NCBI GenBank assembly: GCA_020284085.1
Contig: JACEVL010000004.1
Location: 487,307 to 551,306, forward strand
Length of the DNA stretch: 64,000 nt
Source: Aporrectodea caliginosa
Lineage: Eukaryota; Annelida; Clitellata; Crassiclitellata; Lumbricidae
Reading direction: 5' to 3'
The notes beneath the pieces are model-generated. The model did not search any database. It was not told where the DNA came from and worked only from the letters and a program-made list of their open reading frames with translations. This document shows positions 13,511-54,240 of the stretch, in pieces. Position numbers and translations under genes: made by a program. How positions within the stretch are numbered: position 1 is the first letter of the stretch; each line of letters opens with the position of its first letter.

Positions 13511-13580
13511 ATACCCTAGCCCTAACCATAACCCTTAGCCTATACCCTATCCCTAAACCCTATAGCCTAACCATTAAACC
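13511..13580. repeat. Degenerate CCCTAA-like repeat
   Basis: About ten CCCTA/CCTAA-type units in a row (CCCTAGCCCTAACC, CCCTATCCCTAAACCC and similar), resembling the animal telomere repeat CCCTAA but imperfect. It lies next to the CATA array at 13625. Confidence 0.6.
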
Positions 13581-13624
13581 ATCTAAATAACCATAAATAT
13601 ACCCTAGCCGTAGAGGGTATTAAA

Positions 13625-13898
13625 CTATCTAAATAAACATAAATACATACATACATGCATACATACATTACATACAGGTACATACATACATACATAATCA
13701 TGCATAGCAGGGCATGCATACATACATACATACATACATACATACATACATACATACATACATACATACATACATACATACATACATACATACATACATA
13801 CATACATACATACATACATACATACATACATACATACATACATACATACATACATACATACATACATACATACATACATACATACATACATACATACA

Positions 13899-13932
<34 letters not shown>

Positions 13933-13948
13933 CATACAACATACATAT
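13625..13948. repeat. (CATA)n array
   Basis: An almost pure CATA tetranucleotide array of about 300 bp. All overlapping open frames are artefacts. Confidence 0.98.
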
Positions 13949-14054
13949 ACATATAGCGCATTGGATACATACATAGAGTTAATTTTGTACTGAGATCAGT
14001 ACATACATACAGACATACATACGGATAGCTTCTCTTCACATTTCTTTGTATTGC

Positions 14055-14206
14055 AGGCTGTCTGTTCTGTTAGTACATTGTAGTTAAGATTTATGTCTTC
14101 TGTCATTTCTGTTCTTGTGTTCTAATTGTTTAATTATCATAACAATAATGTACAGCGCAGTGCGTTTGTCAGGCGCTATATTAAAGAAAAGATATTATTA
14201 TTATTA
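14055..14206 (+). mobile_element. SINE-D 3' part with TTA tail
   Basis: GTTAAGATTTATGTCTTCTG, then TACAGCGCAGTGCG, TTTGTCAGGCGC, ATTAAAGAAA and a short (TTA)n. The same body and tail are at 59.9 kb (+) and, with a tRNA-like head, at 29.1-29.46 kb (-). Confidence 0.8.
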
Positions 14207-14321
14207 TATTTACGTACCATACATACATGCGTGATTAGATATCGCTCATGTTCAGATAAAGACGTGACGATCTGGTGTTAAGTTTGCTCATCTGTGAATC
14301 TCCTCTGATGTATTACTTTAG

Positions 14322-37029
<22,708 letters not shown>

Positions 37030-38837
37030 TGACGTCGTCATCAGTGACGCGGCGGCGGATGACGCAATCCAGCGCTGCGCTTCAGCCACCGTTTCGTTGG
37101 CTTATACTGACTGAGCGTAGCGTTGCTGCAATGGCTTCGTCGGCGGCGGCTTACGAGATCCATGGTTTACCCGGTGGTTTTGAGTCGCTGGGATCAGATG
37201 ACCTCGTCAAAGGAATCATCCAATGCATGGATGGTTGTGACTGTAAGGCAGACGCTGTTGTCTAAGCGCTTCTGCTGTTGCATTGGTGTATGCATTGGTG
37301 TATGAGGTGTCTATGAACTTGGAGACTCATGTTGTTGTTTTACGGATGTCTTACGTTGTCCATATCTCGATTATTTGTTTAAAAAATTCGCACAGATCTT
37401 CCAAAGTTTAAGGCGCATTGTCCGTTTGCCGTAACTTTTAGTTTGTTCTGTTGGGAACTGCGTTCCTGTTTTGGTTGCACTGAGCTTGAGCACGGTTCTA
37501 CTGTCTTTGATCAGATGAGTTACGATCACATTACAAGCTGGTACGGGCTTTAAAAATAGACCGTGTAGTCTACCGTATATTTCATTATCTCACTTCACCC
37601 GTCACAGTATTCTGTCACTCTCCTGCTGAAAAGATTGTTGTATGCCAGACATCGCTGAAGGACTCTTTGGCTGCATATCGCACTTGAATGGATTTACACG
37701 GATGTTTTGGAAGTGTGCAGAAACGCAATTTTATCCTGGTGGATCTTATACCATGAAGGCTTTTAACTGATCGCTCTTGCCTGTTAGCTTCTACTTTATA
37801 CGACGAAAGACGCGAACTAAGAATTTTAAATGAAAATGTCTATGTGAATTTCTGTTAATTCCTTGTTGAAGTGAGTAGTCACACTTTTGAAATTGTGGAA
37901 GAGTTCATATCTCAACATATTCTTTCTGGAAGTCATATCAATTTGAGTCAAACATTTCACGCCAGTTTTTTAGATAAAAACCGATTTTCTTTAAGCTTAA
38001 ACAATTATTTAGTAAATGAAAAAAGACTAATTTTCTGATTATTTCAAAGCTGTAAATGTCATCGAGTTATTACGCTTTCATAACTCGTACTTGTAATGTA
38101 ATACATAACTCGACATTCAGAGCGCTTTTATCGTTGATATTTTGCTGCATCGGTTTTTTAACAGTGCAAGCAAGATTGCCGTACACTGAAAGCTTTACTT
38201 GCACTCCAAAGTGCTATTAACAAAGTGTTCCAGCGCGGAAGATGCAATGGACCGCTGAAAAGCTTGTTTCAACGCGAGCTGCAGCTAGCGAAGAGGTCAC
38301 ATTCGACTTCGTGTTCAGTTGACCCAGTGACCTTGGATGTGAGCTAACGTTGAACTTGTTTGCTTCCTAAGGGTGTATTATTTAAGAACACGCACCCTGA
38401 GAGTGGCAAGAACGCGCAGAGCAGTGTTAAAGAAACATACTCCCAAAGTGATTGCATGGAACATCTTATGAACCGCTTTTAGAATGTTATCGAATCGCGA
38501 CGTGAATACCTTGATCGACATCCTGCACCGAAATAAGACCTCTTTGTTCTTTCATTTGATCGTCGTTTGAAATACACTTGATTTTTTGGATATGCAATTA
38601 AATGTTAAACGATGTGTACAGTTAATCCGTTATTCGGTCTAAGAAATCTGTGTATAAAATAATAATCATGTTTCCGTTGTCGTGACTGAATAGTTATGAA
38701 TTGTACGATATGATATGTAAAGAACATGTAAAGACAGGAAGAATTTCATGTCGTGGAATAGTTAGAAAGTTCGGAGTAACTATGTCGTCTACGTAAGATG
38801 TTTTGCAACCAATGACGAATGATATGCTTCCAAGTTC
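37030..38837 (+). other. Probable RTK 3' untranslated region
   Basis: No further exon. A weak poly(A) signal variant ATTAAA lies at 38597-38602, followed by GT-rich sequence; AATAAA was not found earlier. An open frame continues to about 37265 without recognisable content. Confidence 0.4.
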
Positions 38838-39266
38838 GTCTGGACTAGGGATGAACCGATTAACGGTCCGGTAATCGGTTTTGGTCCGATTTTGCGCTAA
38901 TCGGTAGTAATCGGAATCGGAGATCCCAGGCCTTAAATCCGAATAACAAAAAAAGTAATATTTTTGACCAAAGACAATTCTTTTTTTCATTAATGCAAAA
39001 ATAGTAACCTTGGCGACCTTCCGACGGTAATATTTAATCTTAAATATTGAAAGTTCGTGTAAAATAATAAAATTGTGAGTCGACGCATCATCAAAATGGT
39101 GGACAGTCAGGCTTTTTAGTAACATACAGTGCCTAGAACCAAATAAAAGTGAATATTGTCCATTAGGCCTACTCGGATCGGAATCGGAATCGGTGAAAAA
39201 AGCAGGCCAACTAATCGGAATAGGAAATCGGCAAAAAATGCCAATCGGTTCATCCCTAGTCTGGAC
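38838..39266. mobile_element. 413-bp hAT-type MITE with 8-bp target duplication
   Basis: The element spans 38846-39258. Its ends are perfect inverted repeats, TAGGGATGAACCGATT and AATCGGTTCATCCCTA, flanked by an exact 8-bp duplication GTCTGGAC (38838-38845 and 39259-39266). An 8-bp duplication with TAGGG ends is diagnostic of the hAT superfamily. It has no transposase, so it is non-autonomous. Confidence 0.95.
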
Positions 39267-39309
39267 AGTATTGCTCTCAGCCTATTGAGACATGTTGAAA
39301 CATTAATAT

Positions 39310-40055
39310 TTAAGGTTAGAAATTACTATTTAATATTTTAACTGAGCATTAAAATTATGTTGATCAAGCAATGATCAAGCAACAAGTGAACAGTAAAGTG
39401 TTTATTTATTCGTTGGTCTATTTAATGTCGAAGAACAGAATTATAAATTATTTATTACTATTTAATAATTTAATGTAAAAATTAATGTAGCTCTGTTGTG
39501 ATATATCTGCGCAGCATTTGACATGTTGATTGTGATTACTGTTGTCGTCCGCCCAAAGCAAAACCACATTCTGTGCTATTTTAATTTAATTAATTGTCAT
39601 GTTAATCAAATAAACTGAATTGGTGCAGCAGCATTGTGTTAATGTATAACAGAAACTGAACGTTTCAGCCTCTTTTTAAAGAAGTCACATCCGTTGTTTC
39701 TCATATCAGCAGAGTTTTTAGTTTCAATGTGCAGCAGAAGTTGTATCATTTAAGCAGTATGTACCTGCATTCACATACATGCATGCATACCTAAATACAT
39801 TGATACATACATACATGCAAAGACAGTTAAGACACACACACGTGCATACATGTACATCAACATATAGGCGCCCGCACATAGGGGCAAGAAGAGGCACTTG
39901 AAAAATTGACACCTATTTTTTTAATACTACTTTTTGGTGTTTAACAAATTCTTTCGCACTAAAACACTAATAATACTAATGATACACAAAGTGAAACTGC
40001 GAAATTAAACTTTAAGTAAAATAAAAACATTTCTAATTATATCTACATTTTAAAA
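39310..40055. other. Intergenic, no feature seen
   Basis: AT-rich DNA with AATAAA at about 39608. No coding frame. 39862-39905 has the word GGCGCCCGCACATAGGGGCA, also at 15733. Confidence 0.4.
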
Positions 40056-40141
40056 CCTCTACATACATACGTACAATCATACAATTATACATACATTTGC
40101 ATACATACAATTATACATACATACATACATACATACATACA

Positions 40142-40175
<34 letters not shown>

Positions 40176-40575
40176 CATACATACATACATACATACGTAC
40201 GTACATACATACATGCATACATACATACATACATACTTAGATACATACATAAATATATACATACATGCATACATACATACATATATATACATATGCACAT
40301 GTATTACATATAAACATACACACATGCATGCATACATACATACGCACGTATGCATAAATACATACACGGGCACGTACAAAACTTCACGCATACATAGTTA
40401 CATACGTTTGTACTTACATATCACGTATACCTATGCATATGCATACATGCAAGTAGGTACATTGCATACATACAGTCTTCCATTACATTGCACATAAATC
40501 ATTTATCATATATGCATACAAACATAGCTCGTAAAATACATACAAAATGCATGCATGCATACATACGCACTGAGA
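40056..40575. repeat. Degenerate (CATA)n array
   Basis: CATA units with CATG, CGTA and TATA variants over about 500 bp. The long Tyr/Cys/Met frames are artefacts. Confidence 0.95.
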
Positions 40576-40959
40576 TCGGTGCTTTATCGTGACTATAATT
40601 ATGTGACTTACATGTATGTTGATCAATGTTCAATTGACTATTTTTCATCCGGAGCTTTGTAAACCTCATTTTGAATTATATGTATCGAAATCATCCGATT
40701 TTGAAAATAGAGTCTAGAATGTTTGCGAATGTCTCTCATGGGGATCATGGACTTTGCATTATAATCAGTCCATCCAATGAATCTCCCTGAAGAAATTGCT
40801 GGTGTAAATCGTGAATGCATAGAAAGATTATTCTGTTTAAATTTATTCATGATCAATTCATTAAAATCCATTTGAATCTCATATTTTGTTAAATTATATT
40901 CATATACGTTTATATTCATTTTTGTTTCTCTCATATTTCGACTTTTATGACGAATGAAG

Positions 40960-41460
40960 TGCACTGCAGGCTTCCCATTGAAGCTCGTATCCAGCTTAAG
41001 ATAATCCTCTGGGTCTCCCGAGCTCACCATGGTCTGGCTTCAAGCTACTTAAGTTATCTCCTCCGTTAGCCGACCTCTGCCCTTTCTCTCCGGGCCCTTC
41101 GCTCTATGGATCGATTTTATCTCTTCGTCCCCTGCGCCAGAACTGCCATTACTCAACGTCGAGTTTTTGCAATCGTGAGTCCGTCCTCGTGGAATAACCA
41201 TCCCACACAAATTCGGGCTGGTAGTCTTTTGACTTCTGTCAGCTGCCTAAAGACCTTCTTGCTTCATCGGGATGCTCATGCACTGAGCACCTCTGTATAG
41301 TTACTAGGCCTACTACTAGAGGCGCTTTACAAGTGTCCAATACAATAGAATGAACTGCACTGGCTTCCCATTGAAGCTCGTTTCCAGTTTAAGATAATCC
41401 TCTGGGTCTCCCGAGCTCACCATGGTCTGGCTTCAAGGTACTTAAGTTATCTCCTTAAGT
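40960..41460 (+). mobile_element. LINE C-terminal fragment plus partial second copy
   Basis: GGCTTCCCATTGAAGCTCGT ... TCACCATGGTCTGGCTTCAA encodes the LHWLPIEARFQFKI / HHGLAS-type motif of non-LTR retrotransposon ORF2. The frame after it reads SSWNNHPTQIRAGS and CLKTFLL, then the AGGCGCT tail near 41325. The first 95 bp recur at 41360-41455. A 130-codon minus frame at 40638-41030 overlaps this and is not a gene. Confidence 0.75.
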
Positions 41461-41479
41461 ATCTATAGCGCGACATGTT

Positions 41480-42335
41480 GGCTCGCTTGCCAAGGATACC
41501 TTAACTGCAGAGTGCAGAGTCATGTTTAGGGGATCTAATAGTATAATAAAACATGTTTCCGACGTTCAGAAGTTAAAGCTACCACACGTTAACCTTGAAT
41601 ACTTAATATTCAATCCGTCCTATTCCAGCCTTTCTTAATAGCTCAAAATCTCAAAATGCGAGTATCCACAAAACATTTTCGTAGATCTTCTTTGCATTTT
41701 CTCCAGTTCTCTGTCATGTTTCGTGTATAGATTTTATACGTGGATGCAGTATTCCAACCGTGGCCTAACCAGCGATCTGTACAACTTCAATATTGTATCC
41801 TTGTCTCTGCTGTCTATTGCATTTCTGATCATATAGCTAAGATTGCTTTAATGCTTCAGTACATTGCCTTGAGCGTTTTGAACTGATATGCATAATCAGT
41901 TCTTTTCTTCCTCACTCTTCACTCTAACTCACTTTCAATACTTGACCCGCCATTTCATATTAAAACTCCGTTTCTTTTCTCCATGTGCATTTCTGAGCAA
42001 GTTTCCAAATTTACGATCATCTACCACTCTCTTGACCATTGGAACATTTTACTCAGATCTCTTTGTCATCGATTTATCTTCGCATCTTCATCAGTCACTG
42101 CCCTACACAGTGTTATATCATCCGCAAACTTAGAAATTGTGGACAATATTTCATCACCTATGTCATTGATAAATAATTATAATTACTAACAGCAACGGCC
42201 CAAGGACTTACGTATGTGGTTGGTCTTATACCCCATAGCACTGTCGTCCAGCTAGAATTTTTTGTCTCCTATGCCAACTTTTGTACTGTTTATCTGATAA
42301 TCGACTTTGAATCCATATGTTAGTACCTGACCTCT
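41480..42335 (-). pseudogene. Degenerate LINE reverse transcriptase
   Basis: On minus, in broken frames: VLGPLLL (after a PQG-like region), INDIGDEILSTISKFADDIT (FADD, the polymerase catalytic Asp pair), MIRNAIDSRDKDTIL, LYRSLVRPRLEYC, DRELEKMQRRSTKMF and a LSY-ERL-like motif. These follow the order of CR1/L2/Jockey-type RT palm and thumb motifs. Stops and frameshifts separate them, so it cannot encode an active enzyme. Confidence 0.85.
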
Positions 42336-42339
42336 AATC

Positions 42340-42800
42340 AAAACAAAATCAAATCAAATTTATTAGAATCGATTCCATGAACAGTGAACACAATGCACAG
42401 GTATGAATACAGTAATTAACAGATTTCATTTCGTAAGTGTCATTAGTAGGTAACAGAAATTGAAGAGGTCATAGTCTATCAGGGTAAGTAGTAAAAATCG
42501 ATTCGTGGGGAGAAGAAGCCCATGGGGCTTATCTAGTCTTCCCCACTATGATAGAACAAATTAGTTGGACTTGAAAGGGAACATGAGTCAGTTCGATTAG
42601 CTTAGGATGAGAAATAGGCATGGCAGTAGTAAAATCAACGTCAGTTAAGTAAGTGTTTTTTGTAGGCCTGTTTGAAGGAGTTGAGTGAGCTCTGATTACG
42701 GATGCTACGGTCAATGGAGTTCCGTAGTTTAGGCCCAGTTATTCTAGCAGAGAATTGCCTAACATTAGGTTTACAGACTGCAGAGCGAAGATTAAACCGA
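42340..42800 (-). mobile_element. LINE 3' end with (GATTT)n tail
   Basis: On minus, PNVRQFSARITGPKLRNSID, then NSFKQAYKKHLLN and stop, is an ORF2 C-terminus. It ends AATAAATTTGATTTGATTTT. The tail matches 34.53 kb. Confidence 0.75.
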
Positions 42801-42913
42801 GATCTTTGTTATAACCGTGGACAGAAGCATTAGTCGAGAAATAGTCATTAAATATAGGCCTACTGGGTAAGGTTTGGCTCTGATGTCGTACATGAATAGC
42901 ACATTTAGTTATA

Positions 42914-44322
42914 CAGGGGTGCGCAATGCGGCCGTACGGCCGCATGCGGCCGTAAGAGGGAGATTTGGCGGCCGTGGACGTAAGGTCCAATTGTAATGAT
43001 TGGCGGCCGTGTGTATATTAAATTAAGCATAAATATTTTATTCCATTGTTTTAAAACTGAGGTGGTGTTAATCAGTTAGTCATCTTTGCCTCTGTCTATA
43101 ATATTTATGAACAAGTATTATACTGACACATGCACACACCACGCACACAAAACTCGCACGCTGACACTCCTTGAGAATGCACCATATGAATATAAATCCC
43201 TGCAGATGTACCTCAAAGAGGCAGGCAGGTTAATAATATCCATATCAAGCAGTGGATAGCCAACCACTGCATATATTATACGAGCAGAGCTGACAGTGAG
43301 GTGCAGGGAGAGAGAGTGGTCAATGAAAGTTACAGTGTACAAATGCAACTGGACGGCATTCCTACTGCGTCCTTTACCACCGTCCATGATGCCCTGCTTC
43401 AAGAATTCACTGAACGATTCGATGACTTTAAAGATTGTGCCAGCACTGCGACTTATTACTACTCCTCATCTGGTGGAGACAGACAATGCTCTCCTGGACC
43501 TCCAGATGGAATTGGTGGAGTTGAAGAATGACGAACAACTCCTAAAGAAGTTCGAGGATAAAACCGATTTACTAGAGGTGTGAAAGTTGGCGGTGGAATA
43601 CCATAGACTTCGAGAACTGTCATGACAAGAAATACTCTGGTCCTCTTCGGAGGTATGGGCGTATTTAGGGATGGTTTTACGGGTTCAGCTCCCCCTCCCC
43701 CAAATAGATGCAGTACTGTTATTAAAAACTATAAATGTAGAAATATACGACATTTTCCAATAGGAACCCCCGAACACGTTAAACCCCTCCGAAATTTTTT
43801 CCTGGCTATGCCACTGTTCGGAGGCACCTACGTGTGTGAGGCAACCTTCTCTCGGGTGAATTGTTTTAAAAATTAAGTGCAAAACTCGATTGATGGACAA
43901 CAACTTGAAGTCCGGAGTCTGCTATTGCGGCATATATATGCCAACACTTAATGTCTTTCGCCTTCTCATGCCTCTGGGTCCATTTCCAAGAAAGCAGTCA
44001 TTAATTTTAAATATTGTTAGCTACAAATTTGAGTAGGATTGAAAATGTAGATAAAATTGATCGTGTTTTTTATGCTAAAATTGATGGTGTTTTTTTATTA
44101 TTCTTTTATTAATTTTTGTGATGGAAAAGATTTGGTAGGCCTACTGAAGTTCGTGGAGAAGGAATCAGTGAGGAATCAGTCAGTAAACATAGTTGTAACA
44201 GTTAACACAGTAAACGTCCCCAGGAGAGTATTTTTTACATGACCTAATAGCAGATAGTCATGGCGGCCGTGGTGAGAATAAGAGCCTTCAATGCGGCCGA
44301 CAGTAACGAAAAGGTTGCGCAT
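42914..44322 (+). pseudogene. hAT transposon remnant with broken transposase
   Basis: The left end CAGGGGTGCGCAATGCGGCC and right end AAAAGGTTGCGCA resemble hAT termini (TGCGCAA inverted). Internal frames give LQEFTERFDDFKDC, then, frameshifted, LLDLQMELVELKNDEQLL, then LFGGTYVCEATFSRVNCFKN and stop, the C-terminal dimerisation motif of hAT transposases. The gene is broken by a frameshift, a stop and an inserted 163-bp element (43654-43816). No clear target duplication was seen for the outer element. Confidence 0.8.
43646..43824. mobile_element. 163-bp MITE nested in the hAT transposase
   Basis: The element spans 43654-43816 and is flanked by the 8-bp direct duplication TTCGGAGG (43646-43653, 43817-43824). 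Ends TATGGGCGTATTTAGG and CCTGGCTATGCCACTG are imperfect inverted repeats. Removing it restores the order of the transposase motif around the insertion. Confidence 0.85.
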
Positions 44323-44484
44323 TGATTGATAATGTTTAAATTAAACAGATTGATTAGGGAGGTGGTTCAGTACGTCCACGTCGTCTTGACTAGGTCCCGG
44401 CTAAATCTGAATCAAGGAGGAGGGAGAGACCTGATCAGTCGCCTTCACCCCATTGATCATGAAACTCAAAATGACAGGTAACGG

Positions 44485-44690
44485 CTTCGTTTGGCTCTAA
44501 CCCGAATATGTGCACGGGAAAAGAAAAAGAGGAAGGCAGAAGAAACGATGGATGGATATGATAAGGGAGGACTGTGGAGAAATGGGCTGGACGGTTCAGG
44601 AGGCTATGCACCGGGCATGCAACAGAGAGGGATAGTCTTCCATAAACGAGCGGTGCGGGAGCGGGAAATCGCCAAGGCCATAAGTCAAGA
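44485..44690 (+). pseudogene. LINE ORF2 C-terminal fragment
   Basis: The frame KRKRGRQKKRWMDMIREDCG, then EMGWTVQEAMHRACNREG and stop, is the basic RGRPKKRW-IRED motif found at the C-terminus of some retrotransposon polyproteins (RTE-like). No upstream part. Confidence 0.7.
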
Positions 44691-44883
44691 GGTCTTAGCA
44701 TGCTTGCAACCTTCTATCTAGCGTTACATACGGTACTTTGTCAAATGCCTTGGCAAAATCCAGGTAAATTTACATCTTCAGGTTTCTCTGATCTATTCAT
44801 TCATTCATCCAGGTAATCATGGACAATGTTTACATAGATACAGGCAAGTTTTTTCAAGTAGGTTTCAACGTACATATTTAAAA

Positions 44884-44926
44884 AAGCTACGTAGAGACAT
44901 ATATAATATATGTCTCTACGTAGCTT
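44884..44926. repeat. Perfect 21-bp-arm palindrome
   Basis: Starts AAGCTACGTAGAGACATATA and is followed by its exact reverse complement around a single central A. It would extrude as a cruciform or form a 21-bp hairpin with a 1-nt loop position. Confidence 0.97.
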
Positions 44927-45159
44927 GATCTTGCTACTATCGGCTGAAGTTCACTATTATTAGAACTCATTTCGATATTTCACAATCATTTATGAATACC
45001 AAAATATTGATTTGTCTAACTGAAAGTTTTGTGTGGTGAATTACCGTGAATAGGCGCATGAACGCGCTTGATTATCCAATCAAACATCCAGTTTGGCTTG
45101 CTGCATGAACGGATAGCTTCTGCCCAATGCGGATCCGCAGGTCAATTCGACCCTAGTAT

Positions 45160-45440
45160 TTATAATCTTCGTTTATTACAATTCAAACTGACACACCGCA
45201 GTATGGTTACAATTCATTGTATGAACGGATGCTCACAGGTTACTACAGGAGTCGAATTTAACTCTTTTGGCGCCATGAAAGGTGCGTCCTACTGCTCATT
45301 TTACCAATGCCATCTGGCGAATGGAAGGCTGAGTCGACCTTTGGGAGGGTAGCGGGAATTGATCCCGCGTCCGTCCTGATCACCTGCTCTTCGTGCCAGA
45401 GTGTTACCGTTACCCTAAACCCCTCCCCGGTTTATGGTCA
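45160..45440 (-). mobile_element. tRNA-derived SINE-F, second copy
   Basis: Read on minus: TAACGGTAACACTCTGGCAC, GAAGAGCAGG, the B-box-like GGGATCAATTCCCGC, AAAGGTCGACTCAGCC, GAGCAGTAGGACGCACC. Matches 36.5 kb with about three-quarters identity by eye. Confidence 0.75.
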
Positions 45441-46404
45441 GTGCAAAGAGTAGGTAGGTTAGCATTGAGGCAGGCGCGCAACGGTGAATTGACGTGAAAC
45501 TATATTAAGGTTCCACGTCGAAACTCATATTAAGCTGTGACAGATTTGATCATTTAAAATCATGGGCAAACATTGCAGCAGTTCACAGCAACAGTGGATG
45601 ACTGGAAATTTAACATGTCAGGAGCCAATTCATGATTTAAAATGGGAAGGGTCGAAGTAGCAATGATTCTGTAACGAGAAATAGAATTAGGAAACATGCT
45701 CCTGGTCCGCCGAGATGAAGGTGTGGTGCCAGATCGATTTCGGGGCAAAGAAGTAATCGATTCAGGTGACGTTTTGCCGAAACACAACTTAGTGAGACGA
45801 GGTTTAAATCACTCTGTTGTCCTGTAAGGAAATTTTATATGAAGCAATATTTTATTCAGTAGAGAAAAAGAAGCCGAAGCCGTCTGCGATTGTGATGTGT
45901 GAATTGCATTAATAATTAGGACAACACATGATTTGCCGAAAGAAAGCTTGCTATCAGCTATGAAATTCATGTTGCAACTTCCGTGCAACATGAATAAAGA
46001 GTTATTAAAGACTCCTTGACCACAATACGGTAAAATGGCTTAAGATTCTTACAAAGCACTGATAAATTCCACAGACATCTTTAAACTAAATTGAAGTTAA
46101 GAAGAACACACGTCACCAGATGCGATACTTTTAACAGAAAAAATGATTGTTTTATTAAGATTTAACAAATGATTGTCATCTTCCATCCAGTAAAACAGTT
46201 TAAACTCTAACCTAAAGGTAAAAATTCATCCAAATAAGACATTCTAAATAAGCCTAGTTAGTGAAACATTCTATGTACATGTTCCTGTCATTAAGATGTC
46301 TTTGTTTGAATATCTTACACGTGTATCAGATGTTGAGAAAACATTGATCATCTAAATGCCTACAGAGAGATACTGCTCACTAGAAAAGTTTTTGCAATAA
46401 TGTT
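45441..46404. other. Probable PKDCC 3' flank
   Basis: Minus-strand AATAAA candidate at 46151-46156, about 690 bp beyond the PKDCC stop. No other feature recognised. Confidence 0.35.
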
Positions 46405-46481
46405 GAATGATGATGATGGTATTAATAATAATAGTAATAATAATAATAATAGTAATAATAATAATAATAATAATAATATTA

Positions 46482-46566
<85 letters not shown>

Positions 46567-46584
46567 GTAATAATAACAATAATT
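46405..46584. repeat. (AAT)n array
   Basis: AATAAT with AGT and GAT variants, about 180 bp, inside the presumed PKDCC 3' UTR. Confidence 0.97.
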
Positions 46585-46841
46585 TAGCGCACCTTTGGTT
46601 AAAGTTAAACGTTCAACAGACGTTTGGGATGAATTGATCAAAACATCTGTTAAATATTACTGAAGCGGTTCACTGGATCCAACATATGTAAAGAATCCGT
46701 TCAAGAAGATGATTGTGGTTCGCAAAATATCATAAATAATTAAAGAAGATTTCTGCAGCAGGAAGGAATTTTCACATGAAGGAAACGAACATAAACAAAA
46801 TGTTGACTCGTATATTTCATAGATCTCTATCTACAGATCCG

Positions 46842-53582
<6,741 letters not shown>

Positions 53583-54240
53583 AGCCAGGCTACAGGGTCG
53601 GGTGGATGTATCTTGGAACGGACTCTGCGATTGGCATTGACGATGCCAGAGAACTGAAGAGCGCCGGCCAGGGTCAGTTAGTCAGAGGAACCTGTTCGGA
53701 GTTCCGTTCGATGGGCGACCTCTACTTGATGCCTTGTCTTTTGTTGCAAGTATGGGTCGGTTGGACCTGCGACTGATGGAGTTCACTGTACAGTTTGGAC
53801 GTTAAAGAAACGGTAGCGGTTCTTGGCAACAGTCGATTGTCAGCTGTGTCTGAAAGCCAACAAAGATGACAGTGAATATCATACACGTTGCGAAGAATCG
53901 ATTAATCATGTTAATTTTTTTAATCGTTACTCCTACTATGGTTAGATCAATATTCCCACCCCCTATGTTTCATTATTTAATACTTTCAACAGAGGTCGTG
54001 CATGGACCTGCCCCACAGGGTCTTAGCAATTTTCACTACTTCACGTCAAAGAATTGATCAAGCGATAAGTATAGTTGGACAAAAAAGTACGCTAACGTGA
54101 AAGTAATCTGAACTCTAAGCAGTTCTGTAGAGCACAGACAGGTAACGGTATGGCCCAGGCGACGTCTCAAGCGACATAATAGTATAGGCTAATAAACTTC
54201 TTAACAAATTACAGTAAATGATGCATATGTTTAAATTTTT
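53583..54240 (-). promoter_or_regulatory. Presumed PKDCC upstream region
   Basis: The region just upstream of the PKDCC start on minus. Its first 250 bp are GC-richer than the surroundings. No TATA box or initiator is convincing, so this is positional inference. Confidence 0.3.

Noticed and set aside
40638..41030. 130-codon minus-strand gene
   Set aside because: It overlaps a LINE fragment in antisense, has no recognised domain and no splice context.
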